A stretch of DNA of 64,000 nucleotides from Lachnospiraceae bacterium (GTDB lineage: Bacteria; Bacillota; Clostridia; Lachnospirales; Lachnospiraceae). Shown piece by piece: positions 57,563 to 64,000 of the stretch; the first letter of the stretch is position 1, and each line of letters begins with the position of its first letter. The notes under the pieces are model-generated. The model made no database searches. It was not told the origin of the DNA and worked only from the letters and a program-made list of their open reading frames with translations. The stretch covers positions 62,001 to 126,000 of the forward strand of contig JAFSDJ010000087.1 in NCBI GenBank assembly GCA_017436305.1, in the 5' to 3' direction. Position numbers and translations under genes: made by a program.

Positions 57563-57595
57563 GTTACTGTTTACGAGGTACGAGTGAACAGTAAC
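57563..57595. repeat. Hairpin repeat upstream of galE
   Basis: gttactgtttac...gtgaacagtaac with the constant gaggtacga between. It is the second copy of 36845-36877. It is a 12-bp stem with one wobble pair. Confidence 0.75.
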
Positions 57596-57632
57596 AACTG
57601 TTACAATAATTTAAAAATTTAGAAAAAATAAG

Positions 57633-57661
57633 TTTCAAAACAGACAACTCTTTGCTATAAT
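57633..57661 (+). promoter_or_regulatory. galE promoter
   Basis: TTTCAA (57633-57638), 17-nt spacer, TATAAT (57656-57661), about 41 nt before the start codon. Confidence 0.72.
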
Positions 57662-57701
57662 ATACCAATAAAAAGAAACACTAAAAGAAAAGAGGCGCAA
57701 T

Positions 57702-58718
57702 ATGGCAATTTTAGTAACAGGTGGTGCCGGATTTATCGGAAGCCACACCGTAGTAGAATTACAAAATGCAGGATTTGACGTAGTAGTTGTTGATAATTTA
57801 GTAAATTCCAGCGAAAAGTCTTTAAAACGTGTAGAAGAGATTACAGGAAAGCCGGTAAAATTTTATAAGGCTGATATCTTGGACAAGGAAGCATTAGAAG
57901 AAGTATTCACAAAGGAATCCATTGATTCCTGTATTCATTTTGCCGGATTAAAGGCAGTTGGTGAATCGGTACAAAAGCCTTGGGAATATTACCACAATAA
58001 CATTACAGGTACTTTAATTTTATTAGATGTTATGAGAAAACATCAGGTAAAAAATATCGTATTTTCTTCTTCTGCAACTGTATATGGTACTCCGAAGTTT
58101 GTACCGGTTACAGAAGAATGTCCAAAGGGAGAAATAACCAATCCTTATGGCCAGACAAAAGGCATGTTAGAGCAGGTGCTTTCTGATATTTACAAAGCAG
58201 ACAATGAGTGGAATGTTATTCTTCTTCGTTATTTCAATCCAATTGGTGCTCACAAGAGCGGTAAAATTGGAGAAAATCCAAATGGCATTCCAAACAATCT
58301 GATGCCTTATATTACACAGGTTGCAGTAGGAAAACTGGAAAAACTGGGAGTATTTGGAAACGATTATGACACTCCTGACGGAACCGGTGTGAGAGATTAT
58401 ATTCATGTAGTGGATTTGGCAAAAGGGCATGTAAAAGCCATTGAGAAAATAGCGGAAAATCCGGGATTGAAAATTTACAATCTTGGTACCGGAGTCGGCT
58501 ACAGTGTATTAGATATTGTAAAGAATTTTGAAGAAGCCAACGGAATTAAGATTCCATACGAAATTAAAGAAAGACGTGCAGGCGACATCGCTACCAATTA
58601 TGCAGATGCTTCTTTAGCCAAGAAAGAGCTTGGATGGGTAGCGGAGAATGGCATCAAGGAAATGTGCCAGGATGCGTGGAGATGGCAGAGTATGAATCCA
58701 AATGGATTTGAGGAGTAA
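57702..58718 (+). CDS. galE: UDP-glucose 4-epimerase
   Basis: A 338-residue short-chain dehydrogenase. LVTGGAGFIGSHTVVEL binds NAD; HFAGLKAVGES, FSSSATVYGTPKFVPV (Ser/Thr near the catalytic site) and NPYGQTKGMLEQVL (YxxxK) are intact; LRYFNPIGAHKSG and RVRDYIH-like GVRDYIHVVDLAKGH are GalE signatures. It interconverts UDP-glucose and UDP-galactose for surface sugars. A repeat hairpin and a sigma-A promoter lie upstream. Confidence 0.95.
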   Translation: MAILVTGGAGFIGSHTVVELQNAGFDVVVVDNLVNSSEKSLKRVEEITGKPVKFYKADILDKEALEEVFTKESIDSCIHFAGLKAVGESVQKPWEYYHNNITGTLILLDVMRKHQVKNIVFSSSATVYGTPKFVPVTEECPKGEITNPYGQTKGMLEQVLSDIYKADNEWNVILLRYFNPIGAHKSGKIGENPNGIPNNLMPYITQVAVGKLEKLGVFGNDYDTPDGTGVRDYIHVVDLAKGHVKAIEKIAENPGLKIYNLGTGVGYSVLDIVKNFEEANGIKIPYEIKERRAGDIATNYADASLAKKELGWVAENGIKEMCQDAWRWQSMNPNGFEE

Positions 58719-58779
58719 GACTTAAACCATAGATGAAGCCTGAGGCAAATGCTGTTAGGAAACGAAGGGTGCATAAAAC

Positions 58780-59574
58780 GTGAATCAAGAAATAATGAAA
58801 GAAGTTTTAGAACATTGTAAGAAATTAGCCATGAAAGCCGGGCAGGCAATTATGGAAATTTATAATGATGCAGATGATTTGCAGGTAGAATATAAAGACG
58901 GTGAGATGCCTTTAACGGTGGCAGACAGAGTTTCTAACCGGATTATAGTGGAAAACTTACGGAAAAAATATCCGGAATATGCCATTTTATCAGAAGAAGA
59001 AAAGGACAATAAAGAAAGATTAGGCAATGATTACTGCTTTGTAATTGATCCTTTAGACGGAACCAAGGAATTTATTAAGAGAAACGGCCAGTTTACTGTA
59101 AATATTGCACTTTGCTATAAACAAAAAAGTATTCTTGGAGTTATTTATGTTCCTGTCACAGGTGAGTTATACTATGCTTTAAAAGGAGAAGGCAGTTATC
59201 TAAAGGAAGCAAATGGTAATATTCGCAAATTAATCGTATCGGACATTACAGAAACAGAAAAATTACGATTTGTTATGAGCAGCTCTCATGGCTGTAGTGA
59301 AATGGACGAACTGATAAAGAAGCATAATATTGTGAATTTTGTGAAAATGGGCAGTTCTCTGAAAGGATGCTTAATTGCAAAAGGAGAGGCAGAAGTTTAT
59401 TATCGTTACAATCCTACTATGGAATGGGATACTGCTGCTATGCAGTGTATTGCCGAAGAAGCCGGAGCAATTTTTAAGCAGATGGATGACACAGAAATGT
59501 TGTATAACAGAGAAAATTCATTAAATAAAAAAGGATTTTATATTATCAATCATATAAAGAACAGGATTCGTTGA
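58780..59574 (+). CDS. cysQ: CysQ-like 3'(2'),5'-bisphosphate nucleotidase / inositol-phosphatase family
   Basis: A 264-residue protein. AGQAIMEIYN and EMPLTVADRVSNRIIVENL open the fold; ILSEEEKD, CFVIDPLDGTKEFIKRNGQF (metal-binding DPLDGT) and MEWDTAAMQCIAEEAGA (C-terminal WDTA motif) are complete. The 'TKEFIKRNGQF' variant points to CysQ-type nucleotidases. It recycles 3'-phosphoadenosine phosphate. The start is GTG at 58780; AAGGGTG precedes it. Confidence 0.85.
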   Translation: MNQEIMKEVLEHCKKLAMKAGQAIMEIYNDADDLQVEYKDGEMPLTVADRVSNRIIVENLRKKYPEYAILSEEEKDNKERLGNDYCFVIDPLDGTKEFIKRNGQFTVNIALCYKQKSILGVIYVPVTGELYYALKGEGSYLKEANGNIRKLIVSDITETEKLRFVMSSSHGCSEMDELIKKHNIVNFVKMGSSLKGCLIAKGEAEVYYRYNPTMEWDTAAMQCIAEEAGAIFKQMDDTEMLYNRENSLNKKGFYIINHIKNRIR

Positions 59575-59590
59575 AATCTAAAAGAACAAG

Positions 59591-59634
59591 AGGCAGTTGC
59601 TATCGTTTATATAGGATAGTAGCTGTCTTTTTTT
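59591..59634 (+). terminator. Terminator after the cysQ-like gene
   Basis: aggcagttgctatc (59591-59604) pairs with gatagtagctgtct (59615-59628), with wobble positions, followed by a T run. Confidence 0.85.
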
Positions 59635-59734
59635 ATGTAGAGGGCACACTATTGTTTTAAAAATTGGTAGAAAGTAGTTGAAAACAAACTGTCACATACA
59701 ATATAATAATGTCATTAAAAGGGGGGAAAATGAT

Positions 59735-60466
59735 ATGAATTTTAGAATTGCTGTCTGTGATGATGAGAAGGATATGCTTTCCATTCTTTCCGATTATCTG
59801 AATGCAGTTTTTTTAAAAAAAGGAGTTGAAATGGAATTGAGGGAGTTTACAGAGGGAAAGACTCTCTTAGAGCAACACCGCATAAAACCCTTCCAAGCTA
59901 TATTTTTGGATATTTCCATGCCGGGAATAGATGGATTTCAGATTGCGGAAGTGCTTAGAAAGAAAAACAAAAGAGCAAAGATTGTTTTTGTTACATCAAA
60001 GGATGAGCTTGTTTATCAAAGCTTTGATTATCAGCCATTTCATTTTATCAGAAAGGCTGAGGCCATAGAAATGGAAAAGCAGTTTGACCATGTAGTGGAT
60101 AAACTGATTGATGATAGTAAAAATTGTGCAAAAATCAAGTTACTATTACCATATGGAACAACAGAAGAAGTTAACGTTAATGATATTATTATGATTCAAA
60201 GTGATAAGAACTATTTGGAATATGAGTTTAATAATGGAAAAATTCTTCGTGTCAGAGAGAGTATGGCCATTGCTGAGGAAAATTTGCAGAAGTATGATTT
60301 TATCCGCATTAGCAGTAGGATTATGATTAATATAAGCTATGTGGTAAGAGTCAGGGAACGGGAAGGAGAAGTTGTTTTAAAATCTGGATATGTGTATTCT
60401 GTAAGTCGTAATTATAAAAAAAGTGTAATATCAGCTTATATGAAATACTTAAGGAGTAGAGTATGA
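59735..60466 (+). CDS. LytTR response regulator (AgrA-like)
   Basis: A 243-residue two-domain regulator. RIAVCDDEKDMLSILSDYLN opens the receiver, with AIFLDISMPGIDGFQIAEVL holding the phosphorylated Asp and KIVFVTSKDELVYQS the Thr/Lys region. The C-terminal LytTR domain has NVNDIIMIQSDKNYLEYEF, YDFIRISSRIMINISYVV and a final RNYKK. ATG 59735 follows GGGGGGAAAATG. It overlaps the kinase gene as ATGA. Confidence 0.92.
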   Translation: MNFRIAVCDDEKDMLSILSDYLNAVFLKKGVEMELREFTEGKTLLEQHRIKPFQAIFLDISMPGIDGFQIAEVLRKKNKRAKIVFVTSKDELVYQSFDYQPFHFIRKAEAIEMEKQFDHVVDKLIDDSKNCAKIKLLLPYGTTEEVNVNDIIMIQSDKNYLEYEFNNGKILRVRESMAIAEENLQKYDFIRISSRIMINISYVVRVREREGEVVLKSGYVYSVSRNYKKSVISAYMKYLRSRV

Positions 60467-61788
60467 GGGAAGTATTTTGGGGTTGTTATGAGAATTTGAT
60501 AAACATTTTACAGGCTTTTATTCTTGTTGCTACAATAACCAGTATTTATGGGGTAAAATATTGGAAAAAGAAGCCCTTTCTCACAGTATTACTTGGAACG
60601 ACAGTTTATTCCATATTACTTATCCTGTCAAATCACATTGTGGGATTTGAAGGATTTGGTATTATTGTCTTTGGTGTTTTAGTGGGGATTTATGCAATTT
60701 TTATGTTACAGGGAAAATGGATCGGCAAAATTCCGGTGGCTATGGTGGAAACATTAATTTTGATAATTGTGTCAACCGTTGTGTCACTTTTTACCTGCTG
60801 TATTACAGGAATAGATGGAGAGATGTTGGCATATTCCATATGTATAGAACGATTTATGGCACTTATTATGGCACAAGTAATATTAGCCTTATGTATGAGA
60901 ATTTTTGTGGCAGTATTGAAACGGCAAAAAAATCCATTTCCCTTTAATAAAAACGAGGGAAGTATTTTTACACTTATATTTTTAACTTCTCTTGTGATTT
61001 TCTTTTGTATTACCCAGACTGTTTTTACACAGGAATTGTCAGAACGCAATACTACAAGACTGTTGTGTTCCTGTGGTGGGCTGGTTTTGCTTAACATTAT
61101 TTGCTTTTATATGCTAAATGACCTGACAAAAAAGCGGAAAATTGCAACCGAAAATCTTATCTTGAAAGAGCAGGCATTGTATCAGGAAAAATACGCAAAA
61201 GAAGTAAAACAACAATATGATGAAATAAAGCGACTGCGCCATGATATGAAACAGCAGTACAGTGTTTTGGAAAATCTGCTTGTACAAAGAAAGTATCAGT
61301 TAATGGATGAATATTTGTTAAAATCTATTCAGGGAATTAATAGTAAGGAAAGTTTTATTTACATAAAAAATGAATATATAAATGCCATATTAAACAGGAA
61401 AATAAATCATGCCAGAGAGGAAGGCATTGAAGTAAGCTTAAATTCCATAGAAGAATTTTTAGGTGTAGACGAAATGGATATGTGCAATTTATTAGGAAAT
61501 CTGTTTGATAATGCAAGAGAAGCATGTGTGAAAGTAACCGGAAAACGTAAAATTGAGCTAAATCTTTTTCAGGATGCAGATAAAATTCATGTGGAAATAA
61601 AAAATACTATTAAGGAATCAGTGTTAAAAAATAATGAGGAGCTTAAGTCTGATAAAAAAGACAGAGATGAACATGGATATGGCATGAAAACCATAAAAGA
61701 GATTGTGGAAAAATACGAAGGACTTATGGATATATGGGAAGAAGGTGGAAAATTTTGTATTGGGATTGTTCTTTATATCGATAAATAG
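60463..61788 (+). CDS. Sensor histidine kinase of the AgrC/GHKL type
   Basis: A 441-residue kinase. Six N-terminal hydrophobic segments (LQAFILVATITSIYG, FLTVLLGTTVYSILLIL onward) form the peptide-sensor domain. DEIKRLRHDMKQQYSVLENLL holds the phosphorylated His (about residue 264); CNLLGNLFDNAREACVKV (N box) and HGYGMKTIKEIVEKYEGLM (G box) form the ATP domain. This is the HPK10 architecture of AgrC-like kinases that read cyclic peptides. It is 4-nt coupled to its response regulator. Confidence 0.9.
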   Translation: MREVFWGCYENLINILQAFILVATITSIYGVKYWKKKPFLTVLLGTTVYSILLILSNHIVGFEGFGIIVFGVLVGIYAIFMLQGKWIGKIPVAMVETLILIIVSTVVSLFTCCITGIDGEMLAYSICIERFMALIMAQVILALCMRIFVAVLKRQKNPFPFNKNEGSIFTLIFLTSLVIFFCITQTVFTQELSERNTTRLLCSCGGLVLLNIICFYMLNDLTKKRKIATENLILKEQALYQEKYAKEVKQQYDEIKRLRHDMKQQYSVLENLLVQRKYQLMDEYLLKSIQGINSKESFIYIKNEYINAILNRKINHAREEGIEVSLNSIEEFLGVDEMDMCNLLGNLFDNAREACVKVTGKRKIELNLFQDADKIHVEIKNTIKESVLKNNEELKSDKKDRDEHGYGMKTIKEIVEKYEGLMDIWEEGGKFCIGIVLYIDK

Positions 61789-61812
61789 CAGCTGAAATGT
61801 ACTAATTTTCGT

Positions 61813-61852
61813 TAAAAATTACCAAACTTCCCTAAAAATTACCAAACTTCCC
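61813..61852. promoter_or_regulatory. Tandem 20-nt direct repeats upstream of agrB
   Basis: taaaaattaccaaacttccc occurs twice head-to-tail (61813-61832, 61833-61852). Paired direct repeats at about one to two helical turns are the usual site layout for LytTR-type regulators. The leader after it also contains a long-range pair, gggactga (61930-61937) and tcagtccc (about 61997-62004). Confidence 0.6.
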
Positions 61853-62028
61853 TAAAATCTTGTTAAAATTTCAAGAATGTTTTAACATAGAAGTTGCTAA
61901 TTGGCTTTAGGGCAATTAGTGATTTTATTGGGACTGAATTTTAGGATATTGAAAGATTCGTGTATCTTTCTCCGCCATTAATGTTAACTTCCTTATCAGT
62001 CCCAAGCTTTAAGTGAAGGAAATAGGGC

Positions 62029-62616
62029 ATGATAAGTAAAGTAGCCGGAAGTTTTTTTAGATTTTTCCAGGTAGATTCCAAAGTAGATGAAGAACGGTTG
62101 GAGATTTGCCGGTATGGTATGGAAATCCTTATATCTACCCTGATCAATATGATTTCTATTATGATCATAGGAGTAATTGGGGGAGCATGGCAGGAAAGTA
62201 TGCTATTTCTAATATGCTTTTCTTTTCTAAGGAAGCAGACAGGAGGTTATCATGCAGGAAGTTATTTTACCTGCAATCTTTCCTTGATATTCTGTTACAG
62301 CATTCTTGTATGGAGTTATCAGAGTACGGTGGATGAGTTTGGATGGACAGGGATGATTATCATATACTGTATACATTTTCTAATATGGTACTTGTTTATG
62401 CCTGTTGAAAATGCCAATAAGCCTCTAAGTGACTTGCAGAAAAAAAGAGCAAAGAAATATAGCTTTGTTATTTCCATTACATATGCAATGGTATCCGCCT
62501 TTTGTCTTATATGGAATTTTAGAGAAGGACTTATGTTAACCTATTCGGTGATACTGACAGATATCTTAGCTCTAATTTCTATAAAAAAGGGAAAAAAGGA
62601 GGATTTTCAAAAATGA
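62029..62616 (+). CDS. agrB: AgrB-like peptide-processing membrane protein
   Basis: A 195-residue membrane protease of the AgrB family. FFQVDSKVDEERLEICRYGMEI, then RKQTGGYHAGSYFTCNLSL carry the conserved His and Cys of the catalytic pair (about residues 78 and 86); several hydrophobic helices follow. It matures the AgrD peptide encoded directly behind it. AAGTGAAGGAAATAGGGC precedes the ATG. Confidence 0.92.
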   Translation: MISKVAGSFFRFFQVDSKVDEERLEICRYGMEILISTLINMISIMIIGVIGGAWQESMLFLICFSFLRKQTGGYHAGSYFTCNLSLIFCYSILVWSYQSTVDEFGWTGMIIIYCIHFLIWYLFMPVENANKPLSDLQKKRAKKYSFVISITYAMVSAFCLIWNFREGLMLTYSVILTDILALISIKKGKKEDFQK

Positions 62617-62762
62617 AAAAAGAAAATCAAATCAGCAAATTCATCGTTGAGGTAACAACAAAGGTTGCAGCAGCAAGCGCAGGAGAGGCTTCTCTTTGGT
62701 ACTTACATCAGCCAAAGGAGCCGGAAGCTTTAAGAAAATTTGTTGAAGAAAAACAGAAATAA
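62613..62762 (+). CDS. agrD: AgrD-like autoinducer precursor
   Basis: A 49-residue precursor that overlaps agrB by 4 nt, after AAGGAGGATTTTC. It has an amphipathic N-terminal helix (ISKFIVEVTTKVAAAS), a central EASLWYL and an acidic C-terminal HQPKEPEALRKFVEE. By comparison with known AgrD proteins the ring is expected to be formed by Ser-Leu-Trp-Tyr-Leu, a five-residue lactone through Ser rather than the more usual Cys thiolactone. The HQPKEPE recognition tail is conserved. Confidence 0.88.
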   Translation: MKKENQISKFIVEVTTKVAAASAGEASLWYLHQPKEPEALRKFVEEKQK

Positions 62763-62778
62763 GAAAATTGTATGAAAA

Positions 62779-62821
62779 AAAGCTTTTGCCTTACCGCTTT
62801 GGAGGGCAGAGGCTTTTTTTG
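62779..62821 (+). terminator. Terminator after agrD
   Basis: aaagcttttgcctt and gagggcagaggcttt arms (about 62779-62793 and 62801-62815) with wobble pairs, then a T run. Confidence 0.82.
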
Positions 62822-62878
62822 TATAGGATTAGTCTTTGTTTAGAATAATAAAAAAAATATAAAACTTCAAAATAGATA

Positions 62879-62906
62879 TTGCAATTTTGGAAATAAGTGA
62901 TATATT
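62879..62906 (+). promoter_or_regulatory. clpB promoter
   Basis: TTGCAA (62879-62884), 16-nt spacer, TATATT (62901-62906), upstream of the CIRCE site. Confidence 0.65.
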
Positions 62907-62917
62907 GAAGATATGAA

Positions 62918-62944
62918 TTAGCACTCAACAAAAGAGAGTGCTAA
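62918..62944. promoter_or_regulatory. CIRCE operator (HrcA site)
   Basis: TTAGCACTC (62918-62926), 9-nt spacer, GAGTGCTAA (62936-62944): a perfect CIRCE. It shows that the heat-shock repressor HrcA controls the clpB gene, 59 nt downstream. Confidence 0.95.
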
Positions 62945-63002
62945 CAAAAGAGTTATGCAAACAAGTGATGGTTATGTAAACTAATAACAAGGAGGAAGCA
63001 GT

Positions 63003-64000
63003 ATGAACATTTCAAAATTCACACAAAAGTCAATGGAAGCTGTACAAAACTGTGAAAAGCTGGCATATGAGTATGGCAACCAGGAAATAGAGCAGGAACA
63101 TCTGCTTTTAAGCCTTTTGGATTTAGAGGAAAGCCTGATAAAAAAGCTTGTTGAGAAAATGGAGATTAATACAGAGCATTTTCATGACAGAGCTGTCAGT
63201 GCTGTTGAAAAGCGGGTGAAAGTACAGGGAGGTCAGGTTTATGTTGGGCAGGCGTTAAATAAGGCACTTGTGTCAGCTGAGGACGAGGCAAAGGCAATGG
63301 GAGATGAATATGTTTCCGTAGAGCATTTGTTTTTAAGTCTTTTAAAATATCCGAATCAGGAAATTAAGAAACTATTTTCCGAGTATGGACTTACAAGAGA
63401 ACGGTTTTTACAGGCACTTTCTACTGTAAGAGGCAATCAGAGAGTAACCAGCGACAATCCGGAGGCTACCTACGATACGCTTGAAAAATACGGAAAAGAT
63501 TTGGTAGAAGAAGCCAAAAACCAAAAATTAGATCCGGTGATTGGAAGAGACCAGGAAATTCGCAATGTAATCCGTATTTTATCCAGAAAGACAAAGAATA
63601 ATCCGGTACTGATTGGTGAGCCGGGTGTTGGTAAAACAGCAGTGGTAGAAGGGCTTGCACAGCGTATTGTAAGAGGGGATGTACCACAGTCCTTAAAGGA
63701 TAAAAAAGTATTTGCATTAGATATGGGTGCTTTAGTGGCAGGTGCCAAGTACAGAGGAGAATTTGAGGAACGACTGAAAGCAGTGCTTGATGACGTAAAA
63801 AACAGCAATGGACAGATTCTTTTGTTTATTGATGAGCTCCATACTATTGTTGGTGCCGGAAAAACTGATGGCGCTTTGGATGCAGGCAATATGCTAAAGC
63901 CTATGCTTGCCAGAGGGGAGCTTCACTGTATAGGTGCCACAACCTTGGACGAATACAGAAAATACATTGAAAAAGACCCGGCACTTGAGAGAAGATTTCA
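63003..64000 (+). CDS. clpB: ClpB-type disaggregase (partial, 5' end)
   Basis: The first 332 residues, cut by the window end. [23 protein letters not shown] and [15 protein letters not shown] form the N-terminal Clp repeats; [22 protein letters not shown] is the first Walker A (about residue 200), [17 protein letters not shown] the Walker B, and [22 protein letters not shown] the sensor/arginine region. It rescues aggregated proteins with DnaK. AAGGAGGAAGC precedes the ATG, and the CIRCE site upstream fits heat-shock control. Confidence 0.93.
   Translation, partial: MNISKFTQKSMEAVQNCEKLAYEYGNQEIEQEHLLLSLLDLEESLIKKLVEKMEINTEHFHDRAVSAVEKRVKVQGGQVYVGQALNKALVSAEDEAKAMGDEYVSVEHLFLSLLKYPNQEIKKLFSEYGLTRERFLQALSTVRGNQRVTSDNPEATYDTLEKYGKDLVEEAKNQKLDPVIGRDQEIRNVIRILSRKTKNNPVLIGEPGVGKTAVVEGLAQRIVRGDVPQSLKDKKVFALDMGALVAGAKYRGEFEERLKAVLDDVKNSNGQILLFIDELHTIVGAGKTDGALDAGNMLKPMLARGELHCIGATTLDEYRKYIEKDPALERRF

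Overview
The window comes from a low-GC, spore-forming Firmicute of the Clostridia, most likely a Lachnospiraceae-type gut bacterium. The reasons are A/T-rich intergenic DNA, strong Shine-Dalgarno sites, a dipicolinate synthase pair (dpaA/dpaB), a single long clostridial-type purL, a CIRCE-controlled clpB and an agr-type quorum-sensing locus. I cannot name the genus from sequence alone.

Bases 1 to about 30.7 kb are the right-hand part of a tailed, long-non-contractile-tail (siphovirus-like) prophage. Its integrase and repressor must lie left of the window. The early part (0.3-6.3 kb) carries a HUH nuclease, a degenerate RNase H-like protein, a PcfK/AcrIIA9-like protein, a PcfJ-like protein and an HNH nuclease. 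From 6.3 to 10.7 kb is a cassette of very small overlapping genes, one of them frameshifted. From 11 to 30.7 kb comes a standard late module: small and large terminase, portal, minor capsid protein with a toxin-like tail, scaffold, capsid, head-tail connectors, tail tube, Gp15, tape measure, distal tail protein, baseplate/fibre proteins, XhlA-like protein, holin and GH24 endolysin.

The most unusual observation is in this late module. Seven genes (small terminase, portal, minor capsid, head-tail adaptor, HK97-gp10-like, tail tube and tape measure) have AGG exactly where the family N-terminus and the ribosome-binding site call for ATG. In several of them the next ATG/GTG/TTG would cost 16 to 66 conserved residues. 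In the middle of the module (16592-16662) lies a tRNA gene whose anticodon reads as CCU, the complement of AGG. Its 1:72 position is mismatched (G x A), a trait of bacterial initiator tRNAs. I propose that this phage initiates a set of structural genes at AGG with its own initiator-like tRNA. That is an inference to be tested, not a proven fact.

From 31 kb onward the DNA is host chromosome. In order: an ABC-2 exporter with LytTR and DUF3021 regulators, an HD-GYP protein, a 1.3-kb A/T-rich gap, purL, an LtaS-like sulfatase, dpaA and dpaB, asnB (minus), an anti-sigma-like protein plus ECF sigma factor (minus), small membrane and VOC proteins, a secreted Ig-like protein, an O-antigen-ligase-like protein and a convergent low-molecular-weight phosphatase. 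Then come an ArsR/HMA/P-type ATPase metal operon leading into a cobalamin-related pair, galE, a cysQ-like gene, an agr-like system (response regulator, kinase, AgrB, AgrD) and the start of clpB.

Three chromosomal intergenic regions (33.1, 46.5 and 53.8 kb) carry a family of about 160-230-nt palindromic elements. They share one loop sequence while their stems differ by compensating base changes. A second, shorter hairpin repeat sits 37-39 nt upstream of the -35 boxes of both purL and galE.
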